DNA from: Pseudomonadales bacterium
GTDB taxonomy: Bacteria > Pseudomonadota > Gammaproteobacteria > Pseudomonadales > Halieaceae
Assembly (NCBI GenBank): GCA_024234815.1
Contig: JACKNO010000001.1
Coordinates: forward strand, 1,612,001-1,676,000
Reading direction: 5' to 3'
Length of the DNA: 64,000 nt
The position numbers were made by a program, and so were the translations under genes. The notes below the pieces were generated by a model, which worked only from the letters and a program-made list of their open reading frames with translations, was not told the origin of the DNA and did not search any database. Of the stretch, positions 44,400 to 52,020 are shown one piece after another; within the stretch, counting starts at the first letter, position 1; each line of letters opens with the position of its first letter.

Positions 44400-46517
44400 C
44401 TGACTTCAACCACCTCCAACGAAATTGTCCCCAGCCGGCGGCCGCGTATCCTTCTCGCCCTGCTCCTGGCGGCCAGCACCGCGCTCACGCTCTACCTTGT
44501 CGCCAACCTCACTTCCTACAGTCTTGAGCGGGAGGAGGCGAGCCTTGCCGTGGGCCGGCAGGCGGGGCAACGGGTCGCCCAGACCCTGGACGAGGAATTG
44601 TTCGCGATCGCAGCGCGGGCCGACACTTTCGCCAAAGAGGTCGCGACCGTGCGGGGGGAGGCTGCCCTGCTGGATCTGATTCGCAGCGAGAGTCTCACCA
44701 TCCCCATGCTGCTCGGCGTGACTGTCGCCTACGAACCGGGCGTTTTCGAGGGCAGGGAACGCTACGCGCCCTTCTACAACAAGAGCCGCGACGAGTTTCA
44801 GTTTGTCGCGCAAACCTATGATTACCGGGACGGTACACTGGACACCGCCCGCTGGTATACCGGCGTGCTGGGCACCGGTGCCGCGGGATGGTCGGCTCCC
44901 TACTACGCGGAGGCGGCACAGGCCATGGTGGTCGACTACGGTGTACCCCTGCGCGACCAGGGCGGTGCGCTCATCGGTGTGGTCGATTACACCATCAGCC
45001 TCAATGATCTCACCCAGGTGGTGGATTCGCTGAGCGTGGGCGAGACCGGTTACGGTTTTGCCTACGACGCCGAGGGGGTAATCCTGTCGCACCCGGACCC
45101 CGCCTACCTGATGCAGAACGTGTTCGAATTGAGAGATGGTAAAACCCGGGAAATTCTCGCCCGTCTGCGCAATGATACCGAGGGCGTGGTCACTTACCTG
45201 AGCACCTATACCTACAATGACTCGTGGTTTTTCTTCCGAAAACTCGAATCCACCGGCTGGCGCAGCGTGTTGGTATTTGCCGAGAACGACCTGCTCGGCG
45301 CCTCCGACCAGGGCCGCAGACAGCTGATTCACGTGATGCTCGGCGGCAGCCTGTCCCTGCTCGTCCTGCTGGTGTTACTGCTGCGTCTCGATCGCAGCAG
45401 CCCGGCAAAGCTCTGGTGGCTGGTGGGCTGTGTCTCCCTGGTGCTGGTGGCCAATATCGTGGTGATCTGGTACCTCAATCTCACTACGGATTTTTCCGTG
45501 CTGCACGGCGCGCAGGAGCGCATCGTGAACAGGACCATCCTGAACCGGTACACACAGAAGTACAACGAGAACCTCTACAGACTCACCCAGGAGCATTACC
45601 GCGAGGTGCCGACGGGCATCTTTATAGAATCGATAGAACTGGGGCCCTTCGAGGCGAGCCTGATTGGCAAGCTGTGGATGAGGTACCCGAAATCACTCAT
45701 TGATGTCGCGCCGCCGGGTTTCTACTTTCCCGATGTCTCCGCGATCGAATCCCGCGGTATCGCCACCGAGGTACTGTCGGAGGTGGATGCCGGCGATCAT
45801 GTTCTGGTGACCTGGCGATTTCGCGCGACCCTGGAGCAGGAATTCAGTTACCTGCAGTTTCCCTTCGAGCAGAACGATATCGACGTCAAGATTCTCTACC
45901 CGGACCTGAGCAAGCACATTTTGCTGGTGCCGGATCTGGACAGCTACGACGTGCTGAACCCGGCGGCGAAGCCGGGGCTCAGTCCCGCAATCTCCGTGCC
46001 CTCATCTGAGGAGATATCTTCCTTCTTCATATTCCAGGACATGCAGTACCGGACGAGCTTCGGCAACGCCACACCCGTCAAAAACTACCCCGCGCTGAGC
46101 TTCAATATCGCGGTCAAACGGATATTCCTCAGCCCGTTCATCGCCAACATTATCCCGATACTCATCGTCGCCCTGATTCTGTTCATCGTACTGTACGTGA
46201 GCTCGCGGGAGGACAACCCAAGGGCTGGGCTGACCACGATGAACGTAGTGCAGGGGTCTGCGGGTTTCCTGTTTATCCTGCTGCTGGCGCACGTGAATGA
46301 ACGCAACCGGATCAACACCCCGGAAATCGCCTACATCGAGCTGTTTTACTTTTCGATGTACGTGCTGGTGTCGCTGCAGGCGATCACGCTGGCCGTGTTC
46401 TTCAGCGGCAGCCAGTTGAAAATCTTCCGCTATCGCGACAATCTGCTGATCAAGCTGCTGTTTTGGCCGGTTTTGCTGGGTACCTGGCTTGTCGCGACAC
46501 TTTGGTGTTTCTACTAG
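44400..46517 (+). CDS. Cache-domain plus pentameric ligand-gated ion channel-like fusion protein, apparent CTG start
   Basis: A predicted 705-residue membrane protein. An N-terminal helix (residues 17-35) leads to a periplasmic dCache-like sensor (to about 300; YGVPLRDQGGALIGVVDYTI, GETGYGFAYDAEGVILSHPD). Two helices with a short inside loop follow, then a periplasmic beta domain at about 375-570: VPTGIFIESIELGPFEASLI then GKLWMRYP, and LQFPFEQNDIDVKI in place of the Cys-loop FPF(D) region. Four helices end the protein (M1 FIANIIPILIVALILFIVLY, M2 VVQGSAGFLFILLLAH, M3 YIELFYFSMYVLVSLQAI, M4 LLFWPVLLGTWLVATLW). This is the order of a pentameric channel. The frame has a stop at 44394; CTG 44400, seven bases behind GGGAG, is the best start. 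Confidence 0.65.
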   Translation: MTSTTSNEIVPSRRPRILLALLLAASTALTLYLVANLTSYSLEREEASLAVGRQAGQRVAQTLDEELFAIAARADTFAKEVATVRGEAALLDLIRSESLTIPMLLGVTVAYEPGVFEGRERYAPFYNKSRDEFQFVAQTYDYRDGTLDTARWYTGVLGTGAAGWSAPYYAEAAQAMVVDYGVPLRDQGGALIGVVDYTISLNDLTQVVDSLSVGETGYGFAYDAEGVILSHPDPAYLMQNVFELRDGKTREILARLRNDTEGVVTYLSTYTYNDSWFFFRKLESTGWRSVLVFAENDLLGASDQGRRQLIHVMLGGSLSLLVLLVLLLRLDRSSPAKLWWLVGCVSLVLVANIVVIWYLNLTTDFSVLHGAQERIVNRTILNRYTQKYNENLYRLTQEHYREVPTGIFIESIELGPFEASLIGKLWMRYPKSLIDVAPPGFYFPDVSAIESRGIATEVLSEVDAGDHVLVTWRFRATLEQEFSYLQFPFEQNDIDVKILYPDLSKHILLVPDLDSYDVLNPAAKPGLSPAISVPSSEEISSFFIFQDMQYRTSFGNATPVKNYPALSFNIAVKRIFLSPFIANIIPILIVALILFIVLYVSSREDNPRAGLTTMNVVQGSAGFLFILLLAHVNERNRINTPEIAYIELFYFSMYVLVSLQAITLAVFFSGSQLKIFRYRDNLLIKLLFWPVLLGTWLVATLWCFY

Positions 46518-46664
46518 GCACAACGGACCTGGCCGAGCCACCTCGATAACCTCCGCTGCGACCAGCAGCTGTTTGACCAACGCATCCTGCTGGCGGAAAC
46601 TCAGGGCGAGGAGATGCGCGCCTTCGTCGAGCTCTACCGGGCGCTCGGCGGGGGATGGCAATAA
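46518..46664 (+). pseudogene. NodT/TolC-type outer-membrane efflux protein, C-terminal remnant
   Basis: Directly after the stop of the channel gene the frame reads AQRTWPSHLDNLRCDQQLFD then QRILLAETQGEEMRAF and VELYRALGGGWQ before TAA at 46662-46664. This is the standard C-terminal end of RND-type outer-membrane factors (compare VIDLYRALGGGW in the intact family copy at 35400-35460). There is no start codon, and only about 48 residues remain, so it is a stump left by deletion or rearrangement. Confidence 0.65.
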
Positions 46665-46738
46665 CGGTAGCGGAGCACGTCGGCAAGGAGTCGATCGATA
46701 CAAGGGCGGTCGCACACATACAGACAGGAGGACTACAC

Positions 46739-47590
46739 GTGTCGGACAAGAACAAGGACAAGAAAGGCAAAAAGCACAGGAAAAGTCACGAAGAAAAGAC
46801 GGCGGAAGCGGCCAGGGCCAAGAAGCTTGGCCGCAAGGAATACGAGAGCGAGCTTGAGCGCCTGCACGTCGAATTGGTCCGCCTGCAGCAGTGGGTGGTA
46901 CACAAGGGCCTGAAAGTCTGCGTGGTCTTCGAGGGCCGCGACGGCGCCGGCAAAGGCGGCACCATCAAGGCGATCACCGAGCGCGTCAGTACCCGGGTCT
47001 TTCGGGTCGTCGCCCTGCCAGCGCCGACGGAGCGCGAAAAGAGCCAGATGTACATGCAACGCTACGTCAGGCATTTTCCCGCCGCCGGCGAGATCGCGAT
47101 CTTCGATCGCAGCTGGTACAACCGGGCCGGTGTCGAGCGGGTGATGGGTTTCTGTACCGAGGAACAGTCCGAGGGTTTTCTCAGGGCTGTCCCGCTAATC
47201 GAGCGGGCCATGGTCGACTCCGGCATCATTCTGCTCAAGTACTGGCTTGAAGTAAGCCCCGAGGAACAGCAGCGGCGCCTGGAAAGCCGCGTCGACGACG
47301 GCCGCAAGATATGGAAACTGTCGCCCATGGATATCAAGTCATACGACAAGTGGGACGCCTACACCCGGGCCAGGGACCGGATGTTCCAGGAGACTGACAC
47401 ACCCTACGCGCCCTGGTATGTCGCTAGGTCGGAGGACAAGAAACGGGTTCGCCTCAACGTGATCAGCCACCTTCTGGGCAGCGTACCCTACAAGAAGCTG
47501 CCGCAGAAGAAGGTGGAGTTAACGAAACGGAAAATCGGCGAGTACAAGGCGGTGGATTACCCGTTCAAGTATGTTCCCGAGCTGTTCTGA
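46739..47590 (+). CDS. ppk2: Polyphosphate kinase 2
   Basis: A 283-residue PPK2-family enzyme that transfers phosphate between polyphosphate and nucleotides. The phosphate loop is VVFEGRDGAGKGGTI, the second catalytic motif is FDRSWYNRAGVERVMGF, and SPEEQQRRLESR follows in the lid region. The N-terminus is a lysine-rich, low-complexity tail (KNKDKKGKKHRKSHEEK). GTG 46739 is preceded by AGGAGG at ideal spacing and is preferred over the ATG at 46655. Next to phaC and wax-ester synthase it adds polyphosphate to the storage theme, though the gene stands alone. Confidence 0.93.
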   Translation: MSDKNKDKKGKKHRKSHEEKTAEAARAKKLGRKEYESELERLHVELVRLQQWVVHKGLKVCVVFEGRDGAGKGGTIKAITERVSTRVFRVVALPAPTEREKSQMYMQRYVRHFPAAGEIAIFDRSWYNRAGVERVMGFCTEEQSEGFLRAVPLIERAMVDSGIILLKYWLEVSPEEQQRRLESRVDDGRKIWKLSPMDIKSYDKWDAYTRARDRMFQETDTPYAPWYVARSEDKKRVRLNVISHLLGSVPYKKLPQKKVELTKRKIGEYKAVDYPFKYVPELF

Positions 47591-47662
47591 GGTCGGGGTG
47601 GTCCTGCGAGCTTACCGGGGCGGCGTCCGCGTACCGTCCCGACCAACCACGAGGATTCCACC

Positions 47663-48613
47663 ATGTTGAATCTGTTCGGGAATCTGTTCGGCCGCGCCGA
47701 TGAGGGGCATTCCGATTTGCCGGAACAGCTGGTCAAAAAGCTGATCGAACGCACGATGGACGGCACCGACCCGCGGCTGCGCATCGTGTCCGGTTATGCC
47801 AAAACCCTGCGCAAACCGGTCATCCACGCCGCCGAGCACGTCATAGGCTTGATGGACAACCTGCCGCAGCCACTGCTGCTGGACCCGCACGACCTGCACG
47901 CCAGCCCGGCGCTGGCCGCCATGCTCTACTCGGAATCACAGGCGAGGCAGTTTCTGTCCCGCGATCCCGCCCTGGTCGACTACCGCCAGTCGCACCCCGC
48001 TGGTGCGCCCACCATCGCGCTGCTGGTGGTGCAGCGCAGCGAAAAGCACGTCTTCGGGACCGCCCAGGTCGGCGAACACACCCTCAAGGACGTGCCGAAG
48101 ACCACCGTCAGTTTCAGCGAGCATCACCTGCTGGAACCGGCGTCGACGGAAGATGACTGCCGCCGCGGACTGAAACGGCGCGCGTTCGACCACCTGCTGG
48201 CGGTCGCGCTGGCCAGGCTCAGCGAGCGCAAGGAAACGCGCGAGGACCTGGGCAAGCGCCGCGCCCTGTTGCGCAGCAAGCTGGATGTACTGCAAAGAGG
48301 AGGTGGTTTCGCCAAACCCACCGCTGGTGACGATCGGGTGAAGCTCCAGGCCAGGCTGGCGGAAATCGAGGAACAGCTGGCAGCGCAGGGACCGGCCGAC
48401 AATGTGCTGGAGGCCAACCTGGACATGATTGCCGAGGTGCTGAACCAGGCTGCCCAGCACCTGTGGCTGGAGGAACATGTCCTTAACCTGGACCAGTTTT
48501 ACGTGCTGCACGAGGAGGCAACGCCATCTATTCGGCAGATTTCCTGCCGCGACCTGCACAACAGCGAGGGCGAGCAGGCGATGTTGCAGCTCGTGCAACT
48601 GGCGGACAACTAA
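47663..48613 (+). CDS. Conserved hypothetical cytoplasmic protein with helical C-terminus
   Basis: A 316-residue soluble protein with no signal peptide or membrane segment. The N-terminal half is mixed alpha/beta (LLVVQRSEKHVFGTAQVGEH, LKDVPKTTVSFSEHH), while residues 175-265 form a long basic coiled-coil region (SERKETREDLGKRRALLRSK). It ends IRQISCRDLHNSEGEQAMLQ. I do not recognise a family. It is followed by a small helical protein gene 32 bases later on the same strand. Confidence 0.7.
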   Translation: MLNLFGNLFGRADEGHSDLPEQLVKKLIERTMDGTDPRLRIVSGYAKTLRKPVIHAAEHVIGLMDNLPQPLLLDPHDLHASPALAAMLYSESQARQFLSRDPALVDYRQSHPAGAPTIALLVVQRSEKHVFGTAQVGEHTLKDVPKTTVSFSEHHLLEPASTEDDCRRGLKRRAFDHLLAVALARLSERKETREDLGKRRALLRSKLDVLQRGGGFAKPTAGDDRVKLQARLAEIEEQLAAQGPADNVLEANLDMIAEVLNQAAQHLWLEEHVLNLDQFYVLHEEATPSIRQISCRDLHNSEGEQAMLQLVQLADN

Positions 48614-48645
48614 TTGCGCATAAATACTACCGGAAGGAGTAATAG

Positions 48646-48930
48646 ATGAGTGACAAGGCAAGCGATACTGGTTTGATTGAGACAATTCTGGAGCGACTGA
48701 ACGATTACCGTCTGCCCCGGCTACTCGAACTCAAGAAAAGAGTCGACGCGGGGGAGGGGATAACCGACAACGATATGCAACTGCTGGAACGGGTGATGGA
48801 GGATGCCCACTCGATTCATCCCGTGATTGACAGGAACCCCGAGGTCCAACCGATCTACGCCCAGGTTACCGCGCTGTATTCCGAGATCACCGCGAAGGCG
48901 GTTGAGAACGAGGGGAAATCCAAGGACTGA
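48646..48930 (+). CDS. Small helical protein, function unknown
   Basis: A 94-residue acidic protein, mostly helical (LIETILERLNDYRLPRLLEL, MQLLERVMEDAHSIHPVID). No signal peptide or metal motif is visible. ATG 48646 follows AAGGAG. Its last 44 bases overlap the 3' end of the phaC stump on the other strand, consistent with the stump being cut at this point. Cotranscription with the preceding hypothetical gene is likely. Confidence 0.72.
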   Translation: MSDKASDTGLIETILERLNDYRLPRLLELKKRVDAGEGITDNDMQLLERVMEDAHSIHPVIDRNPEVQPIYAQVTALYSEITAKAVENEGKSKD

Positions 48931-49168
48931 GCTCGTTCATCAGCCAGAGCCTGCCGGGGGAAATGGCGAGATGGCTCGCCCAGTCTATCCACGCCAGGGC
49001 AATCTGCAGTAGCGAAAAGCCGTTGGACAGTTCCGCGAGCCGGGCTCGCACCTTCTGGTCGATCTCCTGTGCGAGATGCTCATCAACCACGCGCATCTCC
49101 GCGGCGAGCTGCGCCAGAGTATCCATCAATCCCGGGGCCGGATTGCCTGGCCGTGTCATGTCGTTCAT
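48887..49168 (-). pseudogene. PHA synthase N-terminal (PHBC_N-like) remnant
   Basis: A 93-residue frame directly downstream of phaB. Residues 51-80 (FSLLQIALAWIDWASHLAIS, PGRLWLMNEL) match the N-terminal segment of class I PHA synthases (DWaxHLAxSPGk pattern), and residues 15-50 form the usual helical lead. The last 13 residues (SPWISPRSQPPSR) do not fit and overlap the opposite gene, so synthase sequence is cut after about residue 80. ATG 49168 has AGGAG. The most likely reading is a lost short-chain phaC after phaB, but a small functional PHBC_N-like protein cannot be excluded. Confidence 0.6.
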
Positions 49169-49229
49169 TCGGAAAGCTCCTGTGATAAGTGATTGGTCAG
49201 GATGAAATCGCTCACCGCGTAGCGGCAGA

Positions 49230-49967
49230 TCAACTCATGTGCAGACCGCCGTTGCAGGAAAACTCGGCGCCAGTGGTGAATCCGGAATCTTCTCCGGCCA
49301 GCCAGCCGACGATCGAGGCGATCTCCGCAGGCTCACCGACGCGGCCTACCGGTATCTGCGCCACGATCTTGTCGAGCACGTCGGGTCGAATGAATTTCAC
49401 CATGTCGGTACCAATGTAGCCGGGACTGACCGTGTTGACCGTAACGCCCTTGCCGGCGAGTTCCAGGGCCAGGGCCATGCTGAAGCCATGCATGCCGGCC
49501 TTGGCTGCCGAGTAGTTGGTCTGGCCAGCCTGGCCTTTCTCGCCGTTGACCGAACTCATCTGGATGATCCGGCCCCAGCCCTGTTCAACCATGTCCACAA
49601 CGACCTGCTTGGTGACATTGAACATTGAGCTGAGGTTGGTGTCGATGACTGCATCCCAGTCTTCGCGGGACATTTTCAGGAACAGCCGGTCGCGCGTGAT
49701 ACCCGCGTTGTTGACCAGTACGTCGATCACGCCGTGTTCAGCGCGCGCTTTCTGAAAAGCCTCGACAGTGGAATTCCAGTCGGCGACATTGCCGACTGAG
49801 GAGTGGAACTCGAAGCCGAGTGAGCGCTGCTGCTCTAGCCAGGCTTCGAAGTCCCGGGAGGGGCCACAGCCCGCTATCACCTTGAAGCCCTGTTGATGCA
49901 GCCGCTGGCAGATTGCGGTGCCGATACCGCCCATACCTCCGGTTACATACGCTACGCGTTGTTTCAT
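49230..49967 (-). CDS. phaB: Acetoacetyl-CoA reductase
   Basis: A 245-residue short-chain dehydrogenase using NADPH to make (R)-3-hydroxybutyryl-CoA. YVTGGMGGIGTAICQRL is the nucleotide site, NNAGITRDRLFLKM follows, the catalytic YSAAKAGMHGF has Tyr-Lys and SSVNGEKGQAGQTNYS is the PhaB-specific stretch. TVSPGYIGTDMVKFIRPDVL and ending EFSCNGGLHMS distinguish it from FabG. It stands downstream of the strongest minus-strand copy of the 18-bp motif and in front of the phaC stump, so it would supply hydroxybutyrate monomers to the class II synthase or be a relic of a short-chain PHA operon. Confidence 0.93.
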   Translation of the reverse strand: MKQRVAYVTGGMGGIGTAICQRLHQQGFKVIAGCGPSRDFEAWLEQQRSLGFEFHSSVGNVADWNSTVEAFQKARAEHGVIDVLVNNAGITRDRLFLKMSREDWDAVIDTNLSSMFNVTKQVVVDMVEQGWGRIIQMSSVNGEKGQAGQTNYSAAKAGMHGFSMALALELAGKGVTVNTVSPGYIGTDMVKFIRPDVLDKIVAQIPVGRVGEPAEIASIVGWLAGEDSGFTTGAEFSCNGGLHMS

Positions 49968-50096
49968 CGCCGTTTCCTCGCTGGTTGTGAACTGCAGTCG
50001 CCATCGACCCGGTGGAGCCGGGTGCGGGCGGCTTGTCTCATGGGAGGAAACTTTACGATCGGACGAAGCGGGGCGCTTCTCAGATAGCGTCGGGCA

Positions 50097-50114
50097 CTTT
50101 TCAGTTCATGACAG
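50097..50114 (-). promoter_or_regulatory. Conserved 18-bp site upstream of phaB
   Basis: On the minus strand CTGTCATGAACTGAAAAG, identical to the qor copy except for one base in the middle. It lies about 130 bases before the phaB start and points to it. It also abuts the 3' end of the araC gene. Confidence 0.6.
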
Positions 50115-50136
50115 GATCAGCTGCCTGCGTGGCCGA

Positions 50137-51135
50137 CTAGTGGTTCTCGGCGCGCCACTGCTGCGGCGCAACACCAAACTGAGCACTGAACCAACGGGTG
50201 AAGGAGCTGGGAATCGAATAACCGAGAAGTTCGGATATCCTGGACAGGGAATAGGCCGGGTTCGCCATGTAGCGTACGACCAGCTCCCTGCGCACCTCGT
50301 GCACCAACTCGCTGAACACCGTCCCGTCGGCCTCCAACTGGCGTTGCAGGGTGCGTACATTCATGCCCAGGCCTTCGGCGATCTGCTCGATCGTGGCCCG
50401 TCCCATCGGCAGCATCAGATAGATCGCTTTGCGCACCTCGTGTGTGATCGAAGTGCCGCCGGCATCGGGCAGGGATTCGACAAATTGCCTGGCGTAGCGC
50501 GCCATCGCCGGATCCGCGTTGGGATTCGGACGATCCAGATCGGCCGCGTGACACACGATACCGTTGAACTCGGCGCCGAAGTGCACCGGGCAGTAGAATA
50601 CACGTCGGTGTACGGTCAGGTCTGCGGAGGCTGGATGGGTGAATTCGACACTGATCGGTCGCCAGTGCGGTCCCAGTACCGCGCTGCCCATTCGTGACAG
50701 CACGCCCAGCGCCAGCTCGATACCCTGGCGGCTCTGGAGGCCCTTATCACCCACCAGCTCCTCTCGGATAATGACGATTTTACCCGCCTCTTCGACGTAC
50801 ATCGCCAGCGATTCATTCAGCAGGTGTCGGTAGCGCATAATTACCAGCAGGGCCGCGCGCAGCGTCGGTTGGTGCGATATGAGCAGGCTGACGACACCGA
50901 AATTCGACAACTGGCGGGACTCGGCCATGCGCAGGCCGAAGGTGGGACAGCGGCTGGCCTTGGCAGAGGCTTCGAGCAGTTCGATGACAGCGTCCAGGGG
51001 AATTCGCTGCTCCGGGTCGGCGAGCCGCGCACGACTCAGGCCGACCTTGCGCAGCAGCGGCTGTGGATTCAGCCGGAGGTGTGCGGCCACTTCGAAATAG
51101 TTGGTGAGTGCCGCGGCCCGTATTTGTGTGGTCAT
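50137..51135 (-). CDS. AraC-family transcriptional regulator
   Basis: A 332-residue regulator with an N-terminal domain of the AraC arabinose-binding-like N-terminal type (PF12625 class, residues about 10-190) and a C-terminal AraC HTH pair: IEQIAEGLGMNVRTLQRQLE is the first recognition helix and SLSRISELLGYSIPSSFTRW the second, then FSAQFGVAPQQWRAEN. Ligands of this class include hydroxylated acids, fatty acids or amino acids. It is flanked by strong copies of the 18-bp motif on both sides (50097, 51188), a typical pattern for a local regulator with autoregulation. Confidence 0.9.
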   Translation of the reverse strand: MTTQIRAAALTNYFEVAAHLRLNPQPLLRKVGLSRARLADPEQRIPLDAVIELLEASAKASRCPTFGLRMAESRQLSNFGVVSLLISHQPTLRAALLVIMRYRHLLNESLAMYVEEAGKIVIIREELVGDKGLQSRQGIELALGVLSRMGSAVLGPHWRPISVEFTHPASADLTVHRRVFYCPVHFGAEFNGIVCHAADLDRPNPNADPAMARYARQFVESLPDAGGTSITHEVRKAIYLMLPMGRATIEQIAEGLGMNVRTLQRQLEADGTVFSELVHEVRRELVVRYMANPAYSLSRISELLGYSIPSSFTRWFSAQFGVAPQQWRAENH

Positions 51136-51187
51136 GGCAGGATTGCCTTCCCCCGGTCGACCGTAGAATGCCCCGAGCTTACACCCT

Positions 51188-51205
51188 CTGTCATGAAATG
51201 AAAAG
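51188..51205 (+). promoter_or_regulatory. Conserved 18-bp site upstream of the araC gene
   Basis: CTGTCATGAAATGAAAAG, 53 bases before the start of the AraC-type gene but pointing away from it. The reversed orientation would suit autorepression rather than activation; alternatively it serves a promoter not seen. Confidence 0.5.
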
Positions 51206-51277
51206 ACCCTGTGGGGGAGGTGATGGGGCCGGCTGAATGCAGAGGAGCGCGGCGTCCAGGCGGCAGCGCGCCCGGGT

Positions 51278-51661
51278 TTACGCCGGGGAGCTGTTCTCCT
51301 CCGGCGCGTCTGCGGGCATGTGTAGCGGCGTGGCGAAGCTCAGAGCGACCATGTACACGGAACCCCTGCCCGGCTGGGTCAGTCCGGCCCGGGCACAGAT
51401 GAAATCGAACACCGCGTCCGCCTGGGCCTCATCCACAACGACATTGAGCAGCCGCGATAGCGCGGCCTCGGGTACCTTGTTGCGACGCGCCTTGGCCGCC
51501 TGCAGTGCGGCCACGCCCCGGCAGTGCACGCTGTCCGCGCGAGTGACCTGATGCTCCTCGCGCAGCTGCTGGATAAGGCGGCGGTCAGTGCCATCGTCGG
51601 GCAGCACACAGGTAATGAGCCTGGCAGCTCCTCCCGGTACTACCGTCGCCGCATCGCTCAC
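51278..51661 (-). CDS. PII-like protein, second copy in the DUF1538 fusion locus
   Basis: A 127-residue protein with the ferredoxin-like pattern of PII relatives but degenerate in sequence: RLITCVLPDDGTDRRLIQQL starts the fold and LLNVVVDEAQADAVFDFICA, then GRGSVYMVALSFATPL, finish it. The T-loop region is rich in basic residues (AKARRNKVPEAALSR). Its start overlaps the end of the preceding PII-like gene by four bases, so it is made together with it. It is probably a partner or regulator of the fused DUF1538 protein. Confidence 0.7.
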   Translation of the reverse strand: MSDAATVVPGGAARLITCVLPDDGTDRRLIQQLREEHQVTRADSVHCRGVAALQAAKARRNKVPEAALSRLLNVVVDEAQADAVFDFICARAGLTQPGRGSVYMVALSFATPLHMPADAPEENSSPA

Positions 51662-52020
51662 GAGGCCTGTCCTTTTTCCATTATGTCCCGGGGGATGTAG
51701 GTGGCCACTTTTTCCACCGGGATCGCGTAGATCATTCCGGCGCCCGGCACATCCAGTTCGGCCGCGCGATAGATAGTCTCAAGCACCGCGTCCTGGTAGT
51801 CGGCGGCCACCAGTATGCTGACCACCTCTTTTTCCGCTTCTATCGCGATGCTGAGCAAACCGAGACGTTCGCGGGGGCCCAAACCCTGGGCGTGGTAGAC
51901 GATGGCGCCCGGCGCGCCCATACCCTGGGCTGCGCGGATGACCACGTCCGCGCGCCCGGCGGCGACAATGCAGGTAAGTAGCGTGACATCGGTAAGATAG
52001 GTAATCCCCTCGGGTTTCAT
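51658..52020 (-). CDS. PII-like protein, first copy in the DUF1538 fusion locus
   Basis: A 120-residue protein of the PII-like type: YLTDVTLLTCIVAAGRADVV, GMGAPGAIVYHAQGLGPRER, IEAEKEVVSILVAADYQDAV and ELDVPGAGMIYAIPVEKVAT. The GAxxxHxxGxGxxE-like stretch parallels the PII-like protein at 18907 (GATIIHNARGEGL), so the same ligand type is likely. ATG 52020 overlaps the stop of the DUF1538 gene (ATGA), which makes a coupled unit. Confidence 0.8.
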   Translation of the reverse strand: MKPEGITYLTDVTLLTCIVAAGRADVVIRAAQGMGAPGAIVYHAQGLGPRERLGLLSIAIEAEKEVVSILVAADYQDAVLETIYRAAELDVPGAGMIYAIPVEKVATYIPRDIMEKGQAS

